Origin: Bacteroidetes bacterium GWF2_38_335
Lineage (GTDB): Bacteria; Bacteroidota; Bacteroidia; Bacteroidales; GWF2-38-335
Direction of reading: 5' to 3'
Length of the DNA stretch: 64,000 nt
NCBI GenBank assembly: GCA_001769535.1
Contig: MEOH01000010.1
Location: forward strand, 440,414 to 504,413
The translations under genes and the position numbers were made by a program. The notes below the pieces were generated by a model. That model worked only from the letters and a program-made list of their open reading frames with translations. It had not been told where the DNA came from and did not search any database. Shown piece after piece: positions 17,434-26,700 of the stretch (position 1 is the first letter of the stretch; every line of letters starts with the position of its first letter).

Positions 17434-18585
17434 TTATAAAAAATCTTTTATATCCTGTGCGGTTATTTTTTCTTTACTCAGTATTATCAACCTTTCAATG
17501 ACATTTCTGAATTCACGGATATTTCCTCTCCAGTTAATATTTGCCAGTTCGGCCAGGGCATCCTTATTTATTTCTTTCTTTTGAATTCCATAATCTGTGC
17601 AAATACTTGTGATAAAGTGATCTGCGAGCGAAGGAATATCCTCTTTCCGGTCATTTAATGAGGGAATGTGCATCAGGATAACGCTTAAACGGTGGTAAAG
17701 GTCCTCTCTGAATCTGTTTTCATCAATTTCCTGACGGATATTTTTATTTGTTGCTGCAATAATTCTGACGTTTACGCTGATATCCTTGTCGCTGCCTACG
17801 CGACATATTTTACTTTCCTGTAATGCCCTCAGAACTTTTGCCTGGGCAGACAGACTCATATCGCCAATTTCATCGAGAAAAAGTGTTCCTCCGGTTGCCT
17901 GTTCAAATTTTCCGATTCTTTGTTTGATGGCCGATGTAAAAGCGCCTTTTTCATGACCGAAAAGTTCGCTTTCGATAAGTTCGGAAGGAATGGCGGCGCA
18001 GTTAACTTCGACGAACGGACCATTTGCCCGATTGCTTTGCTCGTGGATCCAGCGGGCAGCAACTTCCTTTCCTGTTCCATTTTCGCCAGTGATGAGCACA
18101 CGTGCTTCGGTGGGGGCAATTTTTTCAATCATTTGTTTGATCTTTGTAATTGCCGGTGAATTGCCCACCATTTCATATTTTTTGTTTATTTTTTTCTTCA
18201 GGACTTTTGTTTCTTCAACAAGAGCGGTTTTGTCAAGAGCGTTTTTTATTGTCACCAGAATTCTGTTCAGATCAAGTGGTTTTTCAATAAAATCAAAAGC
18301 TCCTTTTTTTATGCAATCAACAGCAGTATCAATGTTTCCGTGTCCGGAAATCATGACAACCGGAATTCCGGTAAATTCTGCAGTAATTTTTTCAAGAACC
18401 TCGGTTCCGTCCATTTCTGGCATCTTGATATCGCAAAAAACAAGATCAAACTCTTTTGTCCTTAGCAGTTCCAAACCCTTTGGACCATTTTCGGCTACTT
18501 CAACAGTATGTTTTTCATACTCAATAATCTCTTTCAGACTGTTTCGTATGCTGCGTTCATCATCTATAATTAAAATACTACTCAT
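17434..18585 (-). CDS. Response regulator with sigma-54-type AAA+ domain, lacking a C-terminal HTH
   Basis: A 383-residue NtrC-like regulator: receiver domain (residues 1-120, acidic pair Asp8/Asp9 and phospho-acceptor Asp52), then an AAA+ domain with Walker A GENGTGKE (167-174) and Walker B FLDEIGD (236-242). Two oddities: the sigma-54 contact loop reads GAFTSA (214-219), not the consensus GAFTGA, and the protein stops right after the AAA+ lid (NWRGNIREFRNVIERL... to residue 383), with no Fis-type helix-turn-helix. No sensor kinase is adjacent. It could activate from solution or act without direct DNA binding. It is followed after 53 bases by the MBOAT/AlgX cassette on the same strand, which may be its target or operon mate. 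Confidence 0.9.
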   Translation of the reverse strand: MSSILIIDDERSIRNSLKEIIEYEKHTVEVAENGPKGLELLRTKEFDLVFCDIKMPEMDGTEVLEKITAEFTGIPVVMISGHGNIDTAVDCIKKGAFDFIEKPLDLNRILVTIKNALDKTALVEETKVLKKKINKKYEMVGNSPAITKIKQMIEKIAPTEARVLITGENGTGKEVAARWIHEQSNRANGPFVEVNCAAIPSELIESELFGHEKGAFTSAIKQRIGKFEQATGGTLFLDEIGDMSLSAQAKVLRALQESKICRVGSDKDISVNVRIIAATNKNIRQEIDENRFREDLYHRLSVILMHIPSLNDRKEDIPSLADHFITSICTDYGIQKKEINKDALAELANINWRGNIREFRNVIERLIILSKEKITAQDIKDFL

Positions 18586-18630
18586 GTTAAATGATTTAAA
18601 GTGGTAAAATAAACTGTTTTTTTTTAATTT

Positions 18631-18664
18631 TTTGATGTTTTATGCAACTGTTTGCATATTTTTG
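18631..18664 (+). promoter_or_regulatory. Putative promoter of the DUF6056-like gene, with a small inverted repeat
   Basis: TTTG (18631-18634), 22 bases, then TATTTTTG (18657-18664), an exact -7 consensus 16 bases before the ATG. The spacer contains the inverted repeat ATGCAA (18642-18647) / TTGCAT (18652-18657), a possible operator. Confidence 0.5.
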
Positions 18665-18680
18665 AAGTCTTAATACCGTC

Positions 18681-20486
18681 ATGAGAAAAATAGAGTTTAA
18701 CAAAAAGACTGTTTTTGGCATATTATTACTTTTGGTAATTACTTTGCCTTTCCTTTTAATTGTTCAGTATATTTATCCAACAGCTGATGATGGTTGCCGG
18801 GCAAATTTAGCTGACTTTAATGATTTTTATACCAGAATAAGCGATTGGTACAATTTGCTTAATGGCAGGTATTTTAATGCGTTAATAAGTTTTATCCCTG
18901 TATATAATATTAATATCTATAGATTTTTGCCATTATTTTTTATGCTGATTTTCTTCTTATCAGTCAGGTTTGCCTTTATTAATATTTTACGTCGATTTGA
19001 TATTTCAGGCTCATCTGTCTTTTTATTGAGTGTCGGTTTTTTTGTGTTTTTTATGGCAACATTACCTGATCACAGTCAGTTTTTTTATTGGTATGCAGCA
19101 GCATCAGCATATGTTTTATCTTTTTCTTTCTTTTTGTTTTTGCTGGGCTATTTGGTGAAATTTTATCAATCGGGTGAAACAAAAACAAAAGACATAATTA
19201 TTTCATCGTTATTGATAACTGCAATTAATGGCAATCAGGAAATGGCCATGTCGAGTGTTAATCTTATATTGGTGTTTTTTATTGGGGCTGTTTTTTATTA
19301 TAAGTTAAAACCTATTAGAAATGGACTGTTAATATTACTTACTGTCAGTATAATTTCTACTTTATTTCTGGTGTTGGCACCAGGGTCAATGAACAGAGCA
19401 AATGCGGTCGATGGCAATATGGATTTTCATTTATCATTACAACAATCATTTGTTGTTTTAAATGAATATCTGGCACATTATTTTACAAGTAATATCATGC
19501 TGATACTACTTGTTTTTATAGTATTTCTGGTGGTTTTTCATCTTAAAAAGCAAAATTTGCAGATAAAACCAGTAAATGCTGTTTGGCTTGCTTTGACTTC
19601 TTTTTTGATTTTATGGGGGATGTTTTTCATCATTTATTATTCCTTTGGGGATATAAATCCTTATAGTATCAGGATTGGAAATATGTTTTATTGCTATCTG
19701 ATTTTCTTCTTAACAATTAATGCGATAAACCTTGGGATAATTATTAAAAACAATATTGAAACCTTAAACCTGAAAGTTGCCAAAATTGTAATTAACATTC
19801 TGATTTTTTATCTTGTCTTTTGGATTTTTTCAAGCAGTGTAAACTACAAGAGGGTATGGTCAGAGTACTATTACGGCTATGCAAGCCAATATAAAAGGGA
19901 AATTCAGTTAAGAAAAGAATATATAAATAAGCAAAAAACAACTGATATTGTTTTATTGGATCCGTTAAGAACAAAGCCGGCAACTTTTTTTGTAATTGAC
20001 GTTGCTGAAGCTCCTAATTCATGGCAAAACTATTGCTATTCAGGGGTCTTTTCTGAGAATAACCATATGATGGCCCTAAATTCAAATATAAATTTAAAAA
20101 ATCAATTGTTGTGGACAGTTAATGAGATGAATTACGATACAGCATTCAATAATTCAGGATTCACATATTTTTATGATAGCATTAGAAGAAATTTAGTGTT
20201 TATAGCAAAAAAGGATACAGCAAGTTTTGTCAGATCTGGTTTTTATATTTACGTTCATCCGTTTAAAAACAGCGATTTACCATTTTCAATTCGCAAATCA
20301 GGAGTTGAATCATTAAATTTTGAATGGCATGGTAATGACGGGTGCAGTATTGAAAAAAATGGTATTTTGTATTATATTGTAAAAATGCCATTATACCCTA
20401 TCCAAAAGATTTTCTTTGGTCAGTATTACATGGAAAATGGTGCCTGGCATTCTTTATGGGATGAACAACTTTTTTTTAAAGAATGA
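18681..20486 (+). CDS. Polytopic membrane protein, DUF6056-like
   Basis: A 601-residue protein with about 10-12 hydrophobic helices in the first 400 residues, followed by a soluble C-terminal region of about 200 residues. The first extracytoplasmic loop has TADDGC (Asp36-Asp37) and NGRYFNAL, a pattern I associate with DUF6056 and, more loosely, with GT-C-type glycosyltransferases that use polyprenyl-linked sugars. The function is not established. It sits between the two MBOAT/AlgX cassettes, transcribed in the opposite direction, so a role in the same surface polysaccharide is plausible but only inferred. Confidence 0.72.
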   Translation: MRKIEFNKKTVFGILLLLVITLPFLLIVQYIYPTADDGCRANLADFNDFYTRISDWYNLLNGRYFNALISFIPVYNINIYRFLPLFFMLIFFLSVRFAFINILRRFDISGSSVFLLSVGFFVFFMATLPDHSQFFYWYAAASAYVLSFSFFLFLLGYLVKFYQSGETKTKDIIISSLLITAINGNQEMAMSSVNLILVFFIGAVFYYKLKPIRNGLLILLTVSIISTLFLVLAPGSMNRANAVDGNMDFHLSLQQSFVVLNEYLAHYFTSNIMLILLVFIVFLVVFHLKKQNLQIKPVNAVWLALTSFLILWGMFFIIYYSFGDINPYSIRIGNMFYCYLIFFLTINAINLGIIIKNNIETLNLKVAKIVINILIFYLVFWIFSSSVNYKRVWSEYYYGYASQYKREIQLRKEYINKQKTTDIVLLDPLRTKPATFFVIDVAEAPNSWQNYCYSGVFSENNHMMALNSNINLKNQLLWTVNEMNYDTAFNNSGFTYFYDSIRRNLVFIAKKDTASFVRSGFYIYVHPFKNSDLPFSIRKSGVESLNFEWHGNDGCSIEKNGILYYIVKMPLYPIQKIFFGQYYMENGAWHSLWDEQLFFKE

Positions 20487-20527
20487 TCACTAATGAGAAT
20501 TAGAATTGTTGTTGTAAAGTAAATACA

Positions 20528-22201
20528 CTATTCCTTAATATTGTTCCTTTTATTAAACTCCCATTCTGCATCAGTTCTAATCATTTCATCAAGTGGAACA
20601 TTGTTGCTTTTTGCTTTATCTTCGATATATTTTAACCACTTTGGGTTATTCTTAATTTCATCAATTATTTTCAGGATACCGGCTTCTTTCTCATCAACTG
20701 CCAATATAATTTTTATTTTTCCTGCTTTAAGATCTTCATTTACGCACCACTCGGCGTCTTTTTTAACCATTTCTTCGACAGGGATATTTTCATTTTTAGC
20801 TTTTTCAGCTACCTTTTTCAGCCATTTTGGAGTCGATTTTATTTTGGAAATATAAATATTGATCCATTCGGCTTTTGTTTTTGTCTGAATTTTTGCAGGG
20901 TCGGTAACCGGACCATTTTTTGAATTCACTGTAAAAACGGCATGGTCTTTAATTAATTGGGCAAATGATTTGTTTTCTTTTTTGGACTGCTTATAAATAG
21001 TATTGAACCATTTGTCGTATCCTGTAATTTCCCATATCTGATCGTAAACGGGATCGGCAACGTAATCGGGTTTGAAAATGGAGTATAAAAGGTCGGCTTT
21101 TCTCCACCAGGCACGATGCATAAACCTTCCGGTTACCATTAAAAGGATAACATTTTTTTCTAACACCGTTTTCTTAACATTCAGGTCTTTTACATTGGTT
21201 TCTTTTGACCAGCTTTCGGGATATACTTTTGCTCCGAAATACCAGAATGACTCATTATTAAAGATTATGGAGAAGATTTTTGAGTTATAAATGTTCCAGT
21301 AATAGCTGTCGGCAATAGCAAGCAAGTTTGGCCTTACCTTGGCTTTATTTCTTTCAATCAGAGCAATCGGGTAAGCAAGTCCTTCACTGTTATGATTCCA
21401 AAGAAGGTTTAAGGCATCCCCAACATCATAATCTGTTTTTTCGGGTTTTGTGGTTACCTTATCAATTTCCCAGGCAAGATCAAGCAAATCATAGCCGCTG
21501 TTTTTCTCGATAAATTTAACCAATGTGTCGGCCGATAATGCCATGCCATATTCACTCCAGTGAATACCATAAACAGGGTAAATGGGGTATGAAACAGTAT
21601 CTTTTATCTCAATGAAAAACTGATTCAAATCGAGATGTTTGACTTTTTGCCTTTTGCACTCCTCTACAAAACAATTGTAGTTGGATTTCTTTTTGCCATT
21701 TGAAAGGAAATAATCCGGGATATATTCGGGATATACCTCAGCTTTTGATGGTTCAAATACTACCAACAGAGTAATGTTGTGTTTTTCTTTTAAAAAGTCC
21801 TGTAAGAATTTTACCCGTTCGATTTTTTTTGTAATAAATTCTTTTCCAATGAAATAATCACCATTATATTCGAGGATGTAATCGAGTTCAAACATATGGT
21901 TGTTTTTTCCAATTACTATTCCCTCGGCATGTGCTTTTCTGAAAATTGAAAAGTCAATCTGGTTATTTACTCTGATAAAGAAGTCTTTAAAACCAATTTT
22001 TTTATTTGTATAGGTAATCAGATCTTCCTGATATTTGCCGCTAAACCATTTTTTATAGGAAAAATATGTTTTTTTTATGGTATCCTCAGTGAATGCCCCG
22101 TTTAGCGGTTTTATTTCAAACACCTCATATTTTTGCTGAATCATGGGCAAAAAAAGGAGTCCGATAATGACCAAATATAATATGTACTTAATTGCTTTCA
22201 T
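20528..22201 (-). CDS. AlgX/AlgJ-like SGNH acyltransferase-type protein, copy 2, with repeated C-terminal motifs
   Basis: A 557-residue paralogue of the 14.5 kb protein. It has one N-terminal membrane helix (about residues 5-22), a His block YGIHWSEYG (His214, again with Gly two residues before it) and a Ser block IADSYYW (Asp298-Ser299). Its C-terminal third carries one degenerate (395-427) and two clear (454-490, 516-550) copies of the roughly 37-residue helical motif, one clear copy more than its paralogue, which accounts for most of the extra length. The start overlaps the upstream MBOAT stop as TGATG. Its likely job is periplasmic acetyl transfer to a polysaccharide, with the MBOAT partner supplying acetyl groups. 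Its 3' end converges on the DUF6056-like gene with 41 bases between them. Confidence 0.85.
   Translation of the reverse strand: MKAIKYILYLVIIGLLFLPMIQQKYEVFEIKPLNGAFTEDTIKKTYFSYKKWFSGKYQEDLITYTNKKIGFKDFFIRVNNQIDFSIFRKAHAEGIVIGKNNHMFELDYILEYNGDYFIGKEFITKKIERVKFLQDFLKEKHNITLLVVFEPSKAEVYPEYIPDYFLSNGKKKSNYNCFVEECKRQKVKHLDLNQFFIEIKDTVSYPIYPVYGIHWSEYGMALSADTLVKFIEKNSGYDLLDLAWEIDKVTTKPEKTDYDVGDALNLLWNHNSEGLAYPIALIERNKAKVRPNLLAIADSYYWNIYNSKIFSIIFNNESFWYFGAKVYPESWSKETNVKDLNVKKTVLEKNVILLMVTGRFMHRAWWRKADLLYSIFKPDYVADPVYDQIWEITGYDKWFNTIYKQSKKENKSFAQLIKDHAVFTVNSKNGPVTDPAKIQTKTKAEWINIYISKIKSTPKWLKKVAEKAKNENIPVEEMVKKDAEWCVNEDLKAGKIKIILAVDEKEAGILKIIDEIKNNPKWLKYIEDKAKSNNVPLDEMIRTDAEWEFNKRNNIKE
20552..20656 (-). 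repeat. About 37-residue helical motif, AlgX-like copy 2 (motif copy B3)
   Basis: Encodes residues 516-550. Key positions I-K-N-N-P-K-W-L, K-A-K, N-V-P-L-D-E-M-I, D-A-E-W. Closest relative is copy A2 at 14511-14621. Confidence 0.8.
20732..20842 (-). repeat. About 37-residue helical motif, AlgX-like copy 2 (motif copy B2)
   Basis: Encodes residues 454-490: I-K-S-T-P-K-W-L, K-A-K, N-I-P-V-E-E-M-V, D-A-E-W. A degenerate copy lies at 20921-21019 (residues 395-427). Confidence 0.8.
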
Positions 22202-22236
22202 CAGAATCGGAAATAAATAAACGGGTTAAAACCAGA
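22199..22236 (-). repeat. 38-base near-identical junction shared by the two MBOAT/AlgX cassettes (copy 2)
   Basis: Matches 15951-15988 with one mismatch. It encodes the last MBOAT residues FNPFIYFRF, the stop and the overlapping ATG. Confidence 0.85.
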
Positions 22237-23622
22237 TGATGATAATACAGATGCAGAAACAAATACAAGGAAAATTGCAGCAAATGACATTAATAAAATA
22301 GTATGATTCTTTTGTTTTTCATGGAAAACTCTGATTTGCCATTTTTCGGTACCGGGTAAAACAGCATAAAATGAAAAAATAATGGCTGCAATGAGTATCA
22401 TATAAAATTTGGTATCGAAAAGATACCTGAAGCTTACAAGTTCAAAGCTGAACATTTTAACCAGATAGGCATTTGCATAGGAAAGGGAATCGGCCCTAAA
22501 GTAAACCCAACCCACCAGGGTAATGATAAAAGTGATAAAAATACTGGGATATTTGCCTATGAATGCATAAAATTTAAGAAGAAACATCCGGTCGGCAATC
22601 AGAAAAAATCCATGGAAAGCACCCCAGATAATAAAGTTCCAGGCGGCACCGTGCCAAAATCCTGAAATTAAAAAAACAATCCACAGATTAATATACATTC
22701 TTTTTACGGATACTTTGCTTCCGCCCAGCGGGATGTAGAGATAATCCCTCATCCACCGGCCAAGGGTCATGTGCCATCTTCTCCAGAATTCTGATATGCT
22801 TTGCGAGATATAGGGATTGTTGAAGTTTTCAGGGAAATTGAATCCCATCATCCTGCCAAGGCCTATGGCCATATCTGAATAAGCCGAGAAGTCAAAATAT
22901 ATCTGGAAAGCATAGGCAATAACTCCCATCCATGCAACCGGAGTGGTCAATTCACCCGGTTGGGTGGCGAATATTATATCAACCTGTTCGCCAAGTGTAT
23001 TTGCAATAAATACCTTTTTAGCCAAACCAACAGCAAACCTGAAGAAACCCGTAAGCTTGTTATCTATGGTTTCATTTTTTCTTCGGTCCTCAATTTCATC
23101 TGCAATTTCATTGAACCGAACAATGGGACCTGCTATTAATTGAGGAAAAATAAGAATGTACAAAGCAAAATCCCAGACATGTTTAAGCGGAGCATGAACT
23201 TTTCGATAAACATCAACGGCATAGGTCATCTTCTGGAATGAGAAAAATGAAATACCGATTGGCAAGGCAACTTTAACCCAATGGATTGAAGAAAATCCCA
23301 GGGTTTGCAGCAGGACAGAAATATTTTCAAGAAAAAAGTTACAATATTTAAAATAAAGGAGAAGTCCAATGTTTAAAGCGACACTTGCAGCCAGTAGCAG
23401 ATTTTTTTTGCGCCCCTGAGAATTTACCATGATTCTTACAAGGTAAAAATCCACAATAATTGAACCCAAAACTATAAAGATAAATGTGGGCGCACCAAAG
23501 GCGTAAAAGGCCAGACTGCCGCCAAGAGCAAAAAGATTTTTAAGCTTATGTGGACATATAAAATAGGCTATCAGGAAAACCGGCAAAAAATAAAACAAAA
23601 ACAGGTTATCACTGAAAACCAT
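22201..23622 (-). CDS. MBOAT family membrane O-acyltransferase (AlgI-like), copy 2
   Basis: A 473-residue paralogue of the 15.9 kb MBOAT protein with the same hallmarks: SGFWHGAAWNF (His324), SISEFWRRWHMTLGRW (His284), DFSAYSDMAIG and the identical C-terminal SGFNPFIYFRF. It pairs with the AlgX-like gene by a one-base overlap. The upstream peptidase gene ends 80 bases away with a terminator between, so this cassette probably has its own promoter. I found no convincing TAnnTTTG box in the 29 bases between the terminator tail and the start codon. Confidence 0.92.
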   Translation of the reverse strand: MVFSDNLFLFYFLPVFLIAYFICPHKLKNLFALGGSLAFYAFGAPTFIFIVLGSIIVDFYLVRIMVNSQGRKKNLLLAASVALNIGLLLYFKYCNFFLENISVLLQTLGFSSIHWVKVALPIGISFFSFQKMTYAVDVYRKVHAPLKHVWDFALYILIFPQLIAGPIVRFNEIADEIEDRRKNETIDNKLTGFFRFAVGLAKKVFIANTLGEQVDIIFATQPGELTTPVAWMGVIAYAFQIYFDFSAYSDMAIGLGRMMGFNFPENFNNPYISQSISEFWRRWHMTLGRWMRDYLYIPLGGSKVSVKRMYINLWIVFLISGFWHGAAWNFIIWGAFHGFFLIADRMFLLKFYAFIGKYPSIFITFIITLVGWVYFRADSLSYANAYLVKMFSFELVSFRYLFDTKFYMILIAAIIFSFYAVLPGTEKWQIRVFHEKQKNHTILLMSFAAIFLVFVSASVLSSSGFNPFIYFRF

Positions 23623-23651
23623 GGTTAATTACTGTTAGAAGTTTACAATCA

Positions 23652-23679
23652 CAAAAAATGTCAATACAACGTATTGACA
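23652..23679 (-). terminator. Rho-independent terminator after the papain-family peptidase gene
   Basis: Perfect 9-bp inverted repeat TGTCAATAC / GTATTGACA (23659-23679 with a 3-base loop). On the minus strand it is followed by TTTTTT (23653-23658). It lies 23 bases after the peptidase stop codon, in the 80-base gap before the MBOAT gene. Confidence 0.8.
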
Positions 23680-23702
23680 AATTTTGCGAAAGTTACATTT
23701 TT

Positions 23703-26700
23703 TTAATAATTAACAAAAATAATATTCCCTGTTTTACAGGTTTTGTCATTTGAATATTTGTAATAATACACCCCTTCAGCAACTCCTGATCCATTCCAGG
23801 TGAATTTGCTTATGCCCGGACTAAGGGTTCCTGAAAAGAGTGTTATGACTTTTTCTCCCAATGAGTTGTATATGGAAAGCTCAGCTTCTGTTTGTGAGGG
23901 TTCTGATATTTCAAATACTGTTATGTCGTTAAATGGGTTGGGAAAATTTTTGATGTATGAATTGTTTTCTATTTCGGGTACATTAATTTCGGTTGTTACA
24001 ATTAATGTAACAGGAAGTATAAACAAGTCATTATAAGTATTTTCTATTAAAAGGTCACAGGTGTAAGTCCCGGGTTCCATGCCATAAGTGTTAAAATTTA
24101 ACACCAAATCATTGGTGCCAAGCATGATTACACTACCTGTTTCATTATCAAGTGTAATCCATGGCTGGTTGTTGCCAAAATTTGGAACGGTAATATCACT
24201 AACAATGGTGTGCGGGTCGGCGCCGTATACTTCTCCCTGAATGGTGTACACGAAAGTAACATCTTCAGTAACTGCAGTATCAACATAAATATAAACTGTG
24301 GCTATTGCCGCTTCACTGGCATGAACAACTCCCCAACCTTCGGCATCTTCGCCATGCCAGTTGATGGTTATGTTATCTCCGGTGGTTCCGTCATAAACAA
24401 GCGGGCCGCCAGAACCGCCAACAAAGTTGGTCGCTGAATCTACCCTGATATTTTCAGGGAAATTGATGTAAAGATCTTTGAGCCACTCATTGTCCGGACT
24501 GGCATTGAAAACTCTGAAGGTTATTGCATAGGGTGTACCTGTGTAAAGATTACCATCCAGACATTCCACATAAGAGCCTGCGATACTTTTGGTGTTGCTT
24601 ATTGATTTCATCGAAGCAGAAGAAAAATCAATTAATACGTTATATTCAATTATTCCGCCTCCTATATTTGACAAGCTGATTGTATCGGAATCAATCTGAT
24701 CGGCAAGCATGGTTTTAACCACTGAGTCGGGATTGATTGAAAGTTCGGGCAGGGAATTGTTTATTGTAGGGAAGGTAATATAATCAACCCAGGCACAGTC
24801 GCTTCCGGTACTTACGCTGTAATCTTTGACATAAGCCCATTCAAAAAGGTGTACTCCGGCTGTAACAGAATAAGAAGATTCTGACCATGCAACAGTTCCG
24901 TCCCAGATACCCTTTTGAACACCGTCAATTGAGAATTTAAGAAAGTCATAGTTTTCGGATGGTCCGTCTTCGCAGGAAACTTTCTTGAAGAAAGAAATGG
25001 TGCCGGGTTGCAAAACTTCTATTGCCAGAGAAAGAACAGAGGATTCATTATCTGCTATATCTCCTGATTCAATACAATATGCTCCTTCATAGGGCAATTC
25101 ATCAGATACAAACCAGTCATTGTTTCCAGAGGTACTCCAACTGAATGCACTCATGTCCCCGGTCTCAAAATCTTCAATAATCAGACCGATTCCCAGATAC
25201 AGCAAATCATCAAATATATATCCGTAATCAGCGGTAAAATGGCTGTTGATGCCGGCAACATATCCCGAGTCAGCCGCTGCATCAATAGAGATATTGAGAA
25301 CAACAGTTTTGAGTGAATCGGGTTCAATGATAGCAAATGCTGGTGATGGGGGAGTAGTGTTAATTGTAATGTTGGGGTCAAGAGTTGAATAATCAATATT
25401 CACGTTGTAAGCAGCTGAACCGCCTGTGTTTTTGTAAGTAATCAGCAAATCGGCAGTTTCACCCGGATCGAGCAATCCATCATCACCGTCGTTGATAACC
25501 ATATTATCGAATTCGATAATCGGAGACCTTGCAGTAAGATTAATATTTCTGGTCCAATGCGAAGCACCTGAAACTACTGTTATTGATGCAGGGATGACAT
25601 GATTGTCAGGAATGTCGCCATGTATGCTAATTGCAAAAGCGTCATTAAAATCAACTTCCGTAAGGGCAGGAATTGTCCCTACTGTTTCAGTATTATCGGT
25701 GATTGTAATGTATGGATCGGTGGAGTTGATTGTAGCGACAGCTGATGTAATATCGGAAATAAAAGTATTGTGAAGACTCATGTCAAGAGTTATATTTTCA
25801 CCATAATCAATAACTGCATTTGTTCCGCAATTTGTTGCATAATCAATAATTAGTCCGTTTGATGAAATGAAAAGGGTTTTTCTGTTTTTCAGGTGGTTTT
25901 CATCCACTGCCTGAAAAATGAGAGGGACATTGAAAACAGGTTCATCCATTACTCCACTAAGTAAACCATCAACCGAAAGTTTTAATCCCATAGGATATTG
26001 CGGCCGTTCGAGTAAATAGTTTTTATTGGAAATGGCATTGAGATTTTCGGTGAATTTCACAAAGTTTCTGTGGTCACCTTCAGCTATTCCAATAATCTCA
26101 TTTAGAATGATGGATGTGCTCAAAGTACCATAGAAGAATTTAATATTTCCATTTTTAAGCAGCCTCACTGCAAATTTGACATCCGAATAATCTGAAGATT
26201 TTGACATGTCAAAAACAATGGTGATGCTGTCGGAATTCATGGTATAGGAAATTTCATCACTTTGGGATGCAAATACCGACATTAAATCAGAGAACATGGG
26301 AGCAATCATTTTATATTTATGAAAAGCAAGGATCTGTGTTTCATGGTTATATGGCCAAGGGTATAAATCTCCAATTATATGCAGACAGCCTTCATCCCTG
26401 ATTGCAATTTTATTTACATATTCATCATAATAAGGAAAATCAAATGGAAGTTCGATAACTGCATATCCTGCAGAATTGAGGGTTACAATATTGCTGCCCA
26501 TTGCCGGAAAACTTCCGGTAAACTGGGTCTTTGCATAGTCCTGAATTATATCCCAGGTGTAAGGATCATTTCCGTTTGCAGCTTCCATCTGGAAACTGTA
26601 ATCTTCATACACAGTAACATCGGGAAGATCGGTTGTTGTAATTGTGATAGTATCAAACACAACATTTTCAACAATCCCAAGATATAGGGTTCCGTTTTCA

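Noticed and set aside
23659-23679. The 9-bp inverted repeat as an operator for the MBOAT gene
   Set aside because: It is followed on the minus strand by TTTTTT and lies just after the peptidase stop, so it is best read as a terminator.
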